DNA of 64,000 bases from Nilaparvata lugens (GCF_014356525.2 NC_052518.1:33440017-33504016); one strand, 5' to 3'. Positions 13,217-25,128 are shown, numbered from the stretch's first letter. Notes: generated from the letters alone by a model not told the origin. Translations and numbers: made by a program.

Positions 13217-13510
13217 AGGGGAGCGTTCCCGACAACTGATCTCCTCGAGCGCTTCCGACAACCATTCTCCCCGACTTCCGTTCTCCTACTGAAAAGAAGG
13301 AGAACGTCTGTCGGAAGCGTTCCCGACAACCGTTCTCCTCGAGCGCTTCCGACAACTGTTCTCCCCGACATCCGATCCCCTACTGAAACCTGCTCGAAAA
13401 GGAGAACGGTTGACGGCGTTGACCGGCGACAACCGATACCCTAAAAACTGGTTTGAAAAGGTGATCGGCTGTCGGGGAGAACAGTTTTCGGGGAAAATGG
13501 TTGGCGCGTT
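13217..13510. repeat. GC-rich pseudo-palindromic repeat, copy 2
   Basis: Second copy of the island at 5445-5690. The core at 13240-13390, including the hairpin-like CTACTGAAAAGAAGGAGAAC segment, is nearly the same. This copy extends to the right with further inverted units (GGAGAACGGTTGACGG and CGGGGAGAACAG). Confidence 0.8.
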
Positions 13511-14245
13511 CCCACCGAGAAGCCATCTGCTATCAGCTGGGAAGCTGTTTGCATTGGAGGGTGACGTGACTTCAGCCGAGTATGGCCAGGCAGAAGGTCC
13601 TGCATGATTGGCAGTTGTGGCCCTTCTGTGATTTTCTTATATGCCAGGTCTGGAACCAGCTTGCTCACTTGGAATGCTTGCATTAATAACCAACCGGACA
13701 CAGTCTATTATAGAGAAGCTCATTATTACTGTAGCTGATGCTCAAATGATTTCACATTAGCGTATTTTTGTCAATAGTCTGGTAAAATAATCTCAGAATA
13801 GCGTATTACTATCATTAAGTCTGGGAAAATTGTACAGAAATTATAATAAGGCACCGTCTACCCCGGGGTGACTTTGTCCCATCGCGGAAAAGTATTCAAA
13901 TCCGTTATTTCTCCGATCTCTGTTATACGAAATCGATGTTCAAACATTTTTTGCCTGATCATAATCGAGGTTCTACAATCGATATCTTGTCGAATCTCGA
14001 TATATTAGTTGAATTATCGACATAAAACCAAACTGCTTGCTTCATCTTGTGATTTCGCTATCGGAAAACTTCGTATTAGAAAACTTATGATATTGGTGAG
14101 TACATTTTATTTTTGCCTTTTTATTATACAATACTTTCAATTGGTAGATCCATAATATCCATAGTTGAACTGGTTATGGTTCTGTTTTCTGTTTCCAGAT
14201 TGTATTTACAAGAGGTAACTTTTAGGTTAAACTTGGGGTGACTTC
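13511..14245. other. No gene recognised
   Basis: Mixed sequence without coding signal. Confidence 0.45.
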
Positions 14246-14335
14246 AGGGCCGGATCTACCAATTTTTCTAGGGGGGGGGGGCAAGCTTTACTTTTGGCGC
14301 CCCCCTCATGATCGACCATCACCGACCGATTTACA
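14246..14335. mobile_element. Possible terminal fragment of a hAT-like transposon
   Basis: CAGGGCCGGATCTACC followed by an 11-G run and GGCGCCCCCC matches the style of hAT (ZMYM6/DUF4371 group) left ends. No transposase follows because a LINE sits immediately to the right. This is a resemblance only. Confidence 0.35.
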
Positions 14336-14363
14336 AAAATGCGAGAGATTATTACTATATTAG

Positions 14364-14378
14364 TCATATACGAGGTTG
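14364..14378. repeat. Target-site duplication, left copy (15 bp)
   Basis: TCATATACGAGGTTG is repeated exactly at 14861-14875 and brackets the LINE fragment between them. Confidence 0.85.
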
Positions 14379-14860
14379 GGTTCTTCAAAGCAAGAAATGA
14401 ATTGATCCGACTCAATAAGTATTCATTCAACGGGAACAGACTCTGCTCATTGTGCAATAGGAAGGAGGAGGAGGATGTCACGCATTTCATTGGAAAATGT
14501 CCCATACTCGTCGAGTTCAGATGGCAACACTTTGGCAGAGCAGCATTGTCACGGGAAGATCTGAAGAACTACCTAAACGGAGATGACTGGCTAAAGATAG
14601 GTGCATACTGTGTTGGTGCATGGAAATACAGACACTACTTGATTTCAGAGTTCAATGGATAGTTCGTTGTGAACTGTTGAATGAACAGTATTTTAAAAAC
14701 AAGAATGTGTAATTCTGTATAGAGTCTACTCATGACAAACCTCACCCTGACGGTCGTTGACCAAGGGTTTAATGCTTTTCATAATTAAAATTATGTTCTT
14801 GTATAATATTATCTAGGAAACAATGTTAAAATAAAAGCACTTATTCATTCATTCATTCAT
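14379..14860 (+). mobile_element. 5'-truncated LINE insertion with coding tail and (TTCA)n end
   Basis: The insertion begins within coding sequence. The frame reads to a stop at 14660-14662 and contains CSLCNRKEEEDVTHFIGKCP, the C-terminal CCHC motif of LINE reverse transcriptases, followed by a Trp/Arg-rich tail (EFRWQHFG, GAWKYRHYLI). A 3' UTR of about 200 bp ends in (TTCA)n repeats. Perfect 15-bp direct repeats flank it. This is what target-primed reverse transcription leaves: a 5'-truncated copy, a short tandem tail and a target duplication. It is not functional. The clade is probably Jockey/CR1-like, which is inferred. Confidence 0.85.
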
Positions 14861-14875
14861 TCATATACGAGGTTG
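14861..14875. repeat. Target-site duplication, right copy (15 bp)
   Basis: Exact repeat of 14364-14378, immediately after the (TTCA)n tail. Confidence 0.85.
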
Positions 14876-15540
14876 AAATAGAACTTCGGTTGAATTAGAA
14901 GTCATTTTTTATGATGAGTTGTGTCATTGTTCATTTTCATTTATACACAAAATTGAAAACAATGCTGAAAAAATTAAAGCCCCAACTTTAAAATTAACTT
15001 GTTGATTGCGAGAATATTAATTTAAAATATATGAATATTGCTATAACAATAGTATAAATAAGTAGGTAGAAAAAAATTAAATCTAATCGAAGAATATTCA
15101 TAATTTGCGATAAACATAATATACAACGAATAACTAAAATATGGAGTTCTTGATCATTACAATAGCAAAAATCACTCATCACAAAAATCTCTAGTACTAG
15201 TCAATCACTTGAATACAAAAGTACGGGAAGTAAAATTGTAAAAAATTGTCTGATAAAAATAACTCCAGTTAAAATTATACCTATAACTTATTTGTGTTAT
15301 AAATTTTTCTCTTGTGATGATAAAATAATAATATTCTTCAAAGCAGATTATTTTTGGGATCTGCTTCTTAAAACACCTTCATGTGATGCATGATCTAGGT
15401 AATGCGATAGCATTAAATACTCTTCAGAGGCAGAATTTGCTATTGAAGCTATGAAATTAATCAAGAATTTAAGATTAATTAGCTCCCTGTGGGTTGGGGG
15501 AGCTTTGAGTCGAACATCGTACTCAAGAATGTGTTGAAAA
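14876..15540. other. No gene recognised
   Basis: AT-rich sequence without coding signal. Confidence 0.45.
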
Positions 15541-16680
15541 CCAGAATTCACCCACAGTATTCCTGCTTGTCGTAGGAGGTGACTAAAAGGGACCCCAAGG
15601 GAACTCCAGAAGTTGCCTTGCCTTCAAACCCACTGAATCTGCCCTGCCCCATCAGGGCAGTTTTGGAGGGGTGAAAAGAAAAACCCAAGAGATCAGAGAT
15701 GGGTGAAACTCCAGGCACAAATGCGGGTCAAGAGGCTGAGTCGAGGGTAACCAGGTGCCCTAGAGGCAATTTGGCGACCCCTCCATCAGCGGAAGGACCT
15801 ACAGAGAAGCCAGGAGTGGAACTCACGTAGATCACGAGTTTGTGGGTGGAGAGGCCAAAACTCACCACTGCTCAAAGAAGGGCGGCCATTCAGGCAAAAC
15901 TTCTTGGGAGAGGTGAGGCTTTAGACCCTGCAGAGTTTCAGAGGGGCTAAAAGAAAAACTCAAAAGATCAGAGATGGATGAAACTCCAGGCACAAATGTG
16001 GGTCAAGAGGCTGAGTCGAGAGTGGCCGGGCACCGGGCGCCCTAGAGGTAGTTTGGCGTTCCCTCGCTCGCGGAAGGATCTACAAAAAGGCTAGGACTGA
16101 AACTCACGTAGGTCACGAGTTTGTGGGTAGAGGCCAAAACTCACCACTGCTTAAAGAAGGGCGGCCATTCAGGCAAAACTTCTTGGGAGAGGTGAGGCTT
16201 TTGACTCTGCGAAGTTTCGGAGGGGTAAAAAGGGAAAAAAACCAAAAGACCAGAGACGGGTGAAACTCCAGGCACAAATGTGGTCAAGAGGCTGAGTCGA
16301 GAGTGGCCGGGCACCGGGCGCCCTAGAGGTAGTTTGGCGTCCCCTCGCTCGCGGAAGGATCTACAAAAAGGCTAGGACTGAAACTCACGTAGGTCACGAG
16401 TTTGTGGGTAGAGGCCAAAACTCACCACTGCTTAAAGAAGGGCGGCCATTCAGGCAAAACTTCTTGGGAGAGGTGAGGCTTTTGACTCTGCGAAGTTTCG
16501 GAGGGGTAAAAAGGGAAAAAAACCAAAAGACCAGAGACGGGTGAAACTCCAGGCACAAATGTGGGTCAAGAGGTTGAGTCAAGGGTGGCCGGGCGCCCTA
16601 GTGGCAACTTGACCACCCCTTCTTCAGCGGAAGGACCTTCAAAGAAGGCCAGGAGTGGAACTCACGTAGGTCACGAGGAC
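15541..16680 (+). repeat. Tandem array of about 280-bp monomers, probable LINE 5' region
   Basis: The marker GAAACTCCAGGCACAAATG occurs at 15705, 15980, 16262 and 16543, giving periods of 275, 282 and 281 bp. Monomers 2 and 3 are nearly the same; the first and last diverge more. The array is GC-rich against its surroundings. It is preceded by GTATTCCTGCTTGTCGTAGG and GACTAAAAGGGA (about 15557-15592), a motif I associate with the 5' ends of insect LINEs (recollection, untested). Repeated monomers upstream of a LINE often act as promoter units. The array leads into a LINE-like coding tail at 16676, so the copy appears internally deleted. Confidence 0.7.
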
Positions 16681-16792
16681 TAATCAGTCTGAAGAGACTG
16701 CCAAACATATCACACTGTATTGCGAAAAGCAACCAGGTGATGAATGGGATGCTAGTACAGGGAAAAACTCCTGGTTCTTGTAAAGGACACAG
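16676..16792 (+). pseudogene. Possible LINE C-terminal remnant
   Basis: The plus-strand frame reads TNQSEETAKHITLYCEK then PGDEWDAST and stops at about 16782. The EETA.HI...C spacing resembles the end of LINE reverse transcriptase proteins. It directly follows the tandem array, so both may be parts of one internally deleted LINE. The match is short. Confidence 0.35.
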
Positions 16793-19143
16793 GTATTGGT
16801 TTGCCTAACATAGTACTTGGGAACACAATAAGCTTCGGTTGACGTGTGGTGTTCTTTGAACCTTTGGATCCTTGAATCCGTCCCTTCAAAAACAACAAGA
16901 TTAATTATTGAATGAAGTGAATCGTAAGACATAAAAGACTCTATTAATCTTATACAAAAAAAAATATATATATAATTACAAAATTATTTATAATGTTATT
17001 AAGATATTGAGTGTCTAGATAAGTTTTGTTGAATAACAAAAATGTTAAGTACAGGCTGATTTGAAAGTAATTCGAAAGTTGATTCTAATAAATTTTTATT
17101 GGTTACAAATTTTAAAATGTCAAGATATTTTACATACACTTAAAATAATACAACAATTTATTAATATTGACAATGGAAATACAAAAATGAAAAAGATTGT
17201 TGAAACAACTTATATTTACACATAATTTCCTACAAAAATACAGTCATTGAAATAATGTATGATCGTGTCAGTTGATAAAGTAAAATTTTATACAAGAAAA
17301 TGAGTAAACTGCTGAGAAGAATGTGTCCAGTCCCTATGAATAGAAAGGATGAAAATTACGATATGCTATCATTAATTTCAAGTAAAACTATTTACAAAAC
17401 AAATTTGTGCAATAACAACATCTAATAATCATTGTTATTTTATTAATCACATCAGTAATTTATTTTATGGCACATATTGTATTGAAATATGAAGCTAAGG
17501 GATTTACAGTGAATCTCAACACGACATGGAATCAATAACAGAGCATGGAAAGCATCAACGAAGATATTATCCAACATTTAATATATGTTGAAGCAAATAT
17601 ATTCAAATGTGGTCGATTCTATGAACTAATTAATGTTATTTTGAATAAGTAAATAACAAGACATGATGATTAAATATTGCTGTAATTAGTGATTTATGTA
17701 CGGAGGAGACTTGCTCACTATCCACAAAAATAAAACCCTGTCCAAAATTTTTAAGAGCTGCATCAATGGTTGGTGACATTCAATACATATGCCACTGGTT
17801 GAAATATCTCATACACGTTTGTGGAGATATGGATACATCAACTACTTAACATTAAATACTTTAACTATCATAAAATTCCATATTCTTTTTCATCTACATG
17901 ATGCACATGTTACGGACAAAGCCCTTTAAGTGGACAATACTAGGTCTGTCCGGAAGAATCATTAATCTTGTTTATGTTCATCGTATAGTTATCAAAACTC
18001 ATAATGATCAAGTTTCTATATCATGGACGGTCAGAGGCTTGGATTGTCATCAATAATTGGTAAGAACATAAAAAATTAAAAAACCAAGTACCCTTTTTTC
18101 AAATTTATTCTATTTCTGACATGTATACACATTTCTCACAGTGAAACTTGTTTTGTAAAATGAAGTTGAAAAAAGGGTACCTTGGATTTAATTTTTATGT
18201 AAATATACGAGTAAACCTTACTAAGAAAGTGAAAATTGGTAAGAAGTTTGTAGTTCAAAAAAGAATAATAAATAGTTATTATTAGGTTATATAGAACATA
18301 TTATGAATGCTTTTTTTCCAATAATTGAGACTATTATTGTGCAATTGACTAGAGAATTATCGATACTATTGCTGAAAAGGAAGCGGTGGAAGGGCGAACC
18401 AAGTTCTCTAAAACCACTTTATGGTTGAGTTGTTATGAATTTCGTAACAATTTTTCATTAAAATCGACTAAGTGAAAAATAATTGTTAATGATAGTAATT
18501 ATAACAAACTACCCGAATGAAAAGTTGAAATCTGAATTATCTTGATAGAAGTGGAGAATCTGGAAGACTGCTCTTTGGTTGAGAAGTGAGTTGTTGTTCT
18601 GATTTTTGTAGTATTTTTATATAAATCAACTTTACTAATATTTTTTTTATTATAATTATATTAGTATACTGCCATAATAAAAATACCAACTACTCTAAAC
18701 CTTGAACAATGGGTAAGTCATGATATTGACTGTACCATACAGCAAACTTCGCTCCTATTTTGTGCTTTATCCACAGATTAGGCTTTGCCCGTAAAATATA
18801 GATATTCAGTTAGTTATAAAAAGCATGTGAATGCTTTTTAAAAGATATCCTTTCATTCACTACATAGTGTTATTTTAATAACAGTATCAATAGTTCAAAA
18901 TTCACTACTTAGTGTCATTAGAAGAATAAAATGACATAATATTCCTACACATAGAAGTAACATTTAAGAAAATAAATTCAGAGTAACAGTAGTTTACTCC
19001 ATCATTGAGGTGTGAAAGTGAGAAAACTATTCAAGAAGTCCATCGAATACGAATAATCAACAAAAATCACATATTATTTAGAGCAAAATTACGTGTAATG
19101 ACAACTGACTATTGTATTAGAAAATGTTGGAACAATCACATTT
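16793..19143. other. No gene recognised; possible 3' UTR of the exon at 19963
   Basis: AT-rich sequence. It lies downstream, in the minus sense, of the candidate terminal exon at 19963-20211 and may include its 3' UTR. TTTATT (minus-strand AATAAA) is frequent, so no polyadenylation site can be chosen. Confidence 0.4.
18066..18200. repeat. Inverted repeat, about 42-bp arms
   Basis: The arm at 18066-18109, with core GTACCCTTTTTTCAA, pairs with the arm at 18159-18200 (core TTGAAAAAAGGGTAC) around a spacer of about 50 bp. It is a small MITE or hairpin. Confidence 0.7.
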
Positions 19144-19272
19144 GGACGGTGGATTAACCAAGCGTACTTGGATGCAGGCACTTGATTATGCCACCATGTT
19201 AAGATGTAGGACGGTGGATTAACCAAGCGTACTTGGATGCAGGCACTTGATTATGCCACCATGTTAAGATGT
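19144..19272. repeat. Perfect tandem duplication, 65-bp period
   Basis: GGACGGTGGATTAACCAAGC starts at 19144 and again at 19209. The two 64- to 65-bp units look identical, which implies a recent duplication or an assembly artefact. Confidence 0.85.
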
Positions 19273-19962
19273 AAAGTGTTATGTTTTGATCATGGAAATA
19301 CACATAGAATACATCACTTTGAATTATTAATATTAATAACATTTAACATTGAAAATGTTACACATTTTATTTAACTTTCTAGCACTTGGTTAAACATCAA
19401 AAACCAATTACATCAAAGATTAGCACTACTATTGAGCAATCTGAAAAATAGTTGAGATAAATCGTTGGAATACGAATACAATTTACACTGGAAAATGGAA
19501 AAATATTGATGCTTATTGGAGTAAATTAGGTAGGTACTCGTATGACTAATTTGATATAAATTTTGCTATATTAATGTAATTTACAATGGAATATAGAAAA
19601 TATAGATTATTATTGGAGTGAATTATGTACTCATATTATGCAAAATATCTAATTTGAGATGGTATGCGGTAATATAGATACATACTTTACATTGGAAAAT
19701 AGAAAATATCTTTTGTAGTAAATTAGGTAGGTAATGATGTATAATGACTAATTTCAAATAAACGTTTGCATCAATATGAATATATTATATACTTTGAACT
19801 ACAAAATAGAACTTGAAAACTATAGAACTAAATTAGGTACTAATAAAGAGACTAAAAATTACATTGGATACAACACTGAGTAGGTATTATAGCATTGAAA
19901 GTTTAAGTCGACGAAGTAAAATGGGTGATGATGGACAGATATTTGAGCTGCTCTGAGTTGGT
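19273..19962. other. No gene recognised; probable 3' UTR side
   Basis: AT-rich sequence with loosely repeated short blocks of the type ACATTGGAAAATAGAAAATAT (about 19470-19710). It lies just downstream of the candidate exon at 19963-20211 on the minus strand. Confidence 0.4.
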
Positions 19963-20211
19963 TTAAACGTGGTCTGGGTTGCCTGCCATCACATATCCCA
20001 TAGCAGTGGGCATGACATTGACTTGGGGCTTGGGGACAGGAGGCCTGAAAGGCATGCTGTGACTGACATACCCGTTGTCGCCCACACGGCAGTATGGGGT
20101 ATCGTCACCCATTCCAACACGGCAGTATGCGTTGGTGGCCATAGGTAGTTCTGGCACAGGCATACAGACACGCCCAACATCAATGAACACTCCATCCGGC
20201 GATTCTGCTCT
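19963..20211 (-). CDS. Candidate terminal coding exon of a host gene
   Basis: On the minus strand a good acceptor (TTTTTTAATTGGTTACAG) at 20212 precedes an open frame of 82 codons ending in TAA at 19963. GC content is well above that of the flanks. The peptide has a repeated Tyr-containing motif (AYCRVG and PYCRVG, then NGYVSH and MGYVMAG) and is Pro-rich (MPFRPPVPKP). It carries no transposon signature. I do not recognise the protein. Repeated short Tyr motifs at a C-terminus are compatible with a signalling-receptor tail, which is speculation. Upstream exons should lie to the right; the candidate at 23342-23451 also ends in a stop, so it is either an alternative end or another gene. Confidence 0.6.
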   Translation of the reverse strand, partial: RAESPDGVFIDVGRVCMPVPELPMATNAYCRVGMGDDTPYCRVGDNGYVSHSMPFRPPVPKPQVNVMPTAMGYVMAGNPDHV

Positions 20212-20317
20212 CTGTAACCAATTAAAAAACACAACAAAAATGAATTTTAAAGCAAATTCATGCATGGCATCATCTTCAGTAGTGATTGAGCGTAAACTGA
20301 GAAATATAGTTTAGAGG

Positions 20318-22345
20318 TAAACATATCAAAAGTCCTCATCATCCCTACCCACTGTGCCAAGTGGGTGGGGGTGGTTTAAAAGTACCATATTTTGGTTGTT
20401 CGTATATATCTCGAACAATATGCTTCTTTCATACATTTCCATACATTTTCATAGAATACGAAATGAAAGCTTACACATTAGCCTACAAGTATACAAGTAT
20501 CATATTGTAACACTTTTCTATATATCTCATAGTTTTCTAGATATAAGCTCTTCAAGGTGTAAAATTTCAAATAAAACTCCATTTGCGTCCGATTTTTTCA
20601 TCTTTTTGGCCTTATAACTTTTCAACAATTGATTAAAAGAATCCGTGCTAATTATAAGCTCATAGTACATTATATTTACTCCAATTTCATGTATGATTTC
20701 ATTATTTTACGCATCTCCCTAAGATTGTTGCAGCAGTCATAGTGTTGAGTGTAAAATCTTCAGTTCAACAACAAAAGATCAATATTGTCAGGGAAATTTG
20801 GAGGGAGTGTTTGGAACACAATATTTGACTGCAGCTTTTTTGGACTAGTTGGAAGGTGAACATCTCAAAAGTCTTCATCCCTACCCCATTTGCTTAAGAG
20901 ATGAGGGTGGTTTAAAAGTTGCGTTTTTTCATTTCTGGCTTACACGCCTCTTGGAAACAATACCTTTCAGCGACATGACTATCTGAACAAAAATTAAGCT
21001 AGATAAATTTCCTACAAATTTTGTGATATCTTCATTCATTTTCGAGATATTCACTCTTAAAAGTGTAAAAGCTTTGAAAAGACCAACTTTTGCGCTTCAA
21101 GGACTTATAACTCAACAACAATGCATCGAAAAAATAAGTAATGGACGTTAGATTGTAGAGCATTTACTTCTCTTCAATTTGATGTATTATTTCACCATTT
21201 CATGCTTTCCATCAATTGTTATAGCAGCTTTAGTGAAAAGTGTGAAATTTTCAATTCACCAGCAAGTGTCAACTTTAATATACTCCACCTTTAGCACAGG
21301 TGTTAGGGATAAGGATTTTCAATATGTTCACTCCCTAACTAGTTTCAATGAAGCTGCAGCATCAATATTTGTGTTCCAGACACTGTGTCCAAATTTCATT
21401 GTAAAATAATATAATGTTGCAGAACTAATAATTCCACACTTAGCACTAAATCTGTTATAACGAAATTGATGGAAAGCACCAAATGGTGATATAATACATA
21501 AAATTGGAGAGAAGTAAATGCTCTACAATCTAACGTTCATTACTTATTTTGTCGATGCATTGTTGGTTATTAATAAGCCCTTGAAGAGCAAAAAGTTGGA
21601 TGAAAAAATGTCTTTTCAAAGCTTTTACACTTTTAAGAGTGAATATCTCGAAAACGAATGAAGATATCACAAAAGTCTACTAGACAAAACTTGTAAATGT
21701 AACTCTAAACGTAACTAACACTAACTCTAAATGTAACTCTTGTAACTATACTTACAAAACTTGTAACTTGTAAAACTTGTAACTTAATCTAGCATAATTT
21801 TTGTTCAGCCAGAAATGGAAAAACGCAAAATTTGAACCACCCTCATCCCTTAAACACAAGGGGTAGGGATGAGGTATTTTGATGTTTACCTCTTAACTAT
21901 TTAAAACAAAGCTGAGAAGTCAAATATTGTGTTCCAAACACTGCCTCCAAATTACCCTGTCAATTGATCCATTGTTGTCAAACTGAAGAACTTATACTCA
22001 ACACTGAAGTACTGCAACAGTCGTAGGGAGATGCATAGAATGATGAAATCATATTTATATGAAATTCAAGAGAATATGATGCTCTATGAGTTCATAATTG
22101 GCAAGGATTTTTCCAATCAATCGTTTAAAAGTTGAAAGGCGAAAAAGATGACCAAATCGGAGGCAAAGGGATTTTTCATCAAAATGTCTTCAAGAGCCCA
22201 TATCTGGAAAACTATGAGAGATATGGGAAAAATGTTACAAATGGAACTTGTAGGCTAATTTATGAGCTTTAATTCAATTTTTTTATGAAAATGTCCGATT
22301 GACGCATATTGTTCGTGATATATGCAAGAAACCAAAAAATCACAG
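20318..22345. repeat. Large imperfect palindrome (foldback), about 2 kb
   Basis: The left arm (about 20318-21290) is matched in reverse complement by the right arm (about 21420-22345). Examples are GCTTTTACACTTTTAAGAGTG at about 21607-21640 against 21050-21075, and CATCCCTACCCC at 20877 against GGGGTAGGGATG at about 21858. Each arm holds two related subunits, both opening with a block of the type AACATCTCAAAAGTC..CATCCCTACCC and GTGGTTTAAAAGT. Arms differ by scattered substitutions, so it is old. No transposase is seen. It is either a foldback element or two oppositely inserted copies of one repeat. Confidence 0.75.
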
Positions 22346-23341
22346 GCTTTCAAAGTGATATTGCTTTCTCCTCAATTCCAAGGCCCGAAGATATTTGAGT
22401 AGAGGAAAATAATCAAAAGTAAAATTTATTCTTTCTTTACTGCAATTGTGACACGAAATACAGATACAGAATCCTACAGTATCCTTTAATCCTTCAGAAT
22501 TATCATTCAGAATTGTGTGCTTTTAGAATTCAAATAAAATCAAAGTTTATTCATCAAAACAATTAGCCTACAATAAAAATTTTGGATACTATACTATAAC
22601 ATTTAATACAAATAAAACAAAGAAGTGTTATGCATTGAATAATTTCTTAATAGGCATAGATAATATGATGAATGAATATACACCCCACTTAAAATTATAT
22701 GTGTTGGGGAAATACCAATTACCTTCAGAATTATGTTCTGTATATAAAGATTGAATTTAAATTCAATTGGAAATAAAGTGCCAATGTAGAAAAATGATCA
22801 TTTTACATGTGGTGATTTGTTTTACTTAATATCATTTAAATTGTGCTAAATTTAAATTATTGATCAATATTTTAATTGGAAAATGAATATTTTATTGATG
22901 GATAAAATATTTTTGGCAGTAAAATGTTCAACTAACTGATTATTAAAGAGGATCTTGAACCAGATTTACTACCAAGAAATTGGTTAGAGATCAGTGTCAA
23001 ATGTTTTTAAGCGTCATTTCCAAGAACCTGATATTAAAATGTAGCACTGCGGGTTCACAAGTACCAAATTTTGCAAACATCCCACACATAATAATTATTA
23101 TTCGAGCCACAATGAGGATCATTATCAAATCGACTCGAACATCTTATACAGTATTCTCAATATTAAAGTTGGATACATTAAAATAGAAGTGCAAGTTTAT
23201 TTCAATGATTCAAAAACAATACATAAACACATTTAGCATAATTTGGATGTAATACGGTATTACAGTGCATAGAACAAATCACCAGATAAAAGAATGCTGG
23301 TGGAAGTTGGTGGAAAGAGCCGAAAGTTATTCCATCTTGCC
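22346..23341. other. No gene recognised
   Basis: AT-rich sequence without supported features. Confidence 0.45.
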
Positions 23342-23451
23342 TCAAAACCAAGCATCCCAATGTTTAAGGAATGGATGTCCACTTGTACCTACATACTGAG
23401 CTCCAGGGGACATTTTGTCAACTACTGCTGAGTCCCATTTTCTGCTAGGTT
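23342..23451 (-). CDS. Weak candidate terminal exon
   Basis: On the minus strand, after a possible acceptor ending TTAATCAG at 23452, the frame reads SRKWDSAVVDKMSPGAQYVG then TSGHPFLKHWDAWF and a TGA at 23342-23344. The composition (three Trp, few repeats) looks protein-like in AT-rich surroundings, but the segment is only 36 codons and its polypyrimidine tract is poor. I do not recognise it. Confidence 0.3.
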
Positions 23452-23869
23452 CTGATTAAATTAGGTACCGTTTGAATACTTGAACGGTTGCCATTCCTGA
23501 GGTATGTATTCGGCAAACGACCAACGTTTGAAGAATTTTACTAGCAAAGATTTGATTACTTACAATATGCATGTATTCATCAAACTTTCCTTTCTATTTG
23601 AAATCAATTAAAAGGAACAACCTCAACTAGAAAACGTAGAAATGAAATTGAAAACGTGTTGAAGTTAATTTTATTAACATGAAATTTTCAGAATTAAATT
23701 CACTGCAACTTAAATTGTACTTCTCACTTATTTATTGGCGAATCAACGGAGTTAAAATCAAATTTTGTTTTTCAAACACAAACTTTTGCGCTATATCCGG
23801 AACTATTAGAGTTCAGGGAATGGTTTCATTAGATTTCCAGCTTATGTTAAATGCTACTTTGTGAATTAA
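23452..23869. other. No gene recognised
   Basis: AT-rich sequence leading into the Penelope-like fragment. Confidence 0.4.
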
Positions 23870-24660
23870 GTGGAAAAGTGGGCTCTTATTGCCTCAACTT
23901 TGCCTACGATATTTAAATTCTGTATAAATAAAGACATTCATCTATCAAACTCCAATCATCCAATCCCCGAAGAAAAACTCAAGGAAGAGAAAGCATTCGA
24001 AAAAACCGTCCTTCTTCCATACATCAGGGGTAATACCGACCGTATTGGAAGATTACTGAAAAAACATAAAATCAAACCAGTCTACAAACCTCTCCAAACT
24101 ATTACGAAATTTCTAAAGAAACCCTTTCAGAGATTAGAACTAGAAAATCAGGGCGTCTATAGTATTCCCTGCCTGCATTGTGACAAGATGTATGTAGGTC
24201 AAACAAATAGAAGAATATCAGCCAGGATAGAGGAACACAAATTGAGCATAAAAAACAAACAATCCACTTCAACCCTTTACAACCATGAAAAAACACAGGT
24301 CACAAAATAGATTTTAAGAATTCAAAACAAATAGCCAACATTCAAGATTTTCGGGTTAGGATTGTACGAGAGGCCCTAGAAATACAGAAACAAGGGAGCC
24401 TTAACAAAAGAGATGACAGAACAAAATATCTCTTCCCTTTGGAAAATCATTCTCAACACAGCACAAAAGCCAGACACTTCTCTGAGAATTCCATTCACCC
24501 AGTAGCGCCGGGCTGAACACGTGGAGGAAGGAGAGGGGAGGAGGTACTCCCTCCGACAAAGTGGAAGAGCTTCCAAACACACGCAGGAGTCAGTGTAGCT
24601 AAAACTGTGCTCCGAGAATGTCATTTGTTATAATGGTGAAACATCAGATGTACCCGGTTG
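23870..24660 (+). mobile_element. PLE-1: Penelope-like element, C-terminal part with GIY-YIG endonuclease
   Basis: The plus frame at 23870-24310 contains GVYSIPCLHCDKMYVGQTNR followed by ARIEEH, the GIY-YIG nuclease core with its CCH zinc motif, as found C-terminal to the reverse transcriptase of Penelope-like elements. The upstream 110 residues (KKHKIKPVYKP linker) match the RT-EN connector, but the RT itself is absent. A one-base loss near 24285 breaks the frame. The shifted frame carries the rest of the domain (GHKIDF, then IVREALEI) to a stop at about 24514. The 3' UTR ends close to 24660 next to a (TA)n tract. A second copy of this 3' end lies inverted at 53880-54300. Confidence 0.85.
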
Positions 24661-24670
24661 ATATATTAGC

Positions 24671-24757
<87 letters not shown>

Positions 24758-24783
24758 ATATCTTATATATAAATAATGAATAT

Positions 24784-24826
<43 letters not shown>

Positions 24827-24831
24827 ATATA
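24661..24831. repeat. (TA)n tract abutting the Polinton left end
   Basis: Nearly pure TA dinucleotide with two short interruptions. It ends at TATATA immediately before the Polinton terminus; TATATA also follows the right terminus (35599-35604). This fits a 6-bp target duplication but cannot be told from the repeat itself. Confidence 0.9.
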
Positions 24832-25089
24832 AGTAGATAGTATGATGACAGAGCTAGAGCACTTTTGGAGTGGCTAATATGCTTTTTTTCAAAGCATTAA
24901 AATTAACTCATTTTTACTAATTTTCGATAAAATTCATTACATTCTAAGAGAAAATATCATTTTTTCAATGAATTATTCATAAATAACTCAAAATTTCATA
25001 ATCAAAAATAAGTCAAAAAAATCACTGTTAAGTATCAGAAAAATTTTTTGGAGTGACTTATTTTTCAACAAAAATTGGAAAATATCATT
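24832..25089 (+). repeat. Polinton left terminal inverted repeat (258 bp)
   Basis: Begins AGTAGATAGTATGATGACAG and ends GGAAAATATCATT. I see no difference from the reverse complement of 35341-35598. Confidence 0.95.
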
Positions 25090-25128
25090 GAAATTTAATA
25101 ATTGAGAATCATTATAAATTTTAAAAAA

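Noticed and set aside
19989..20314. Alternative frames over the candidate exon at 19963-20211
   Set aside because: The frame following the acceptor in phase 0 gives the most protein-like sequence; the other frames are shadows.
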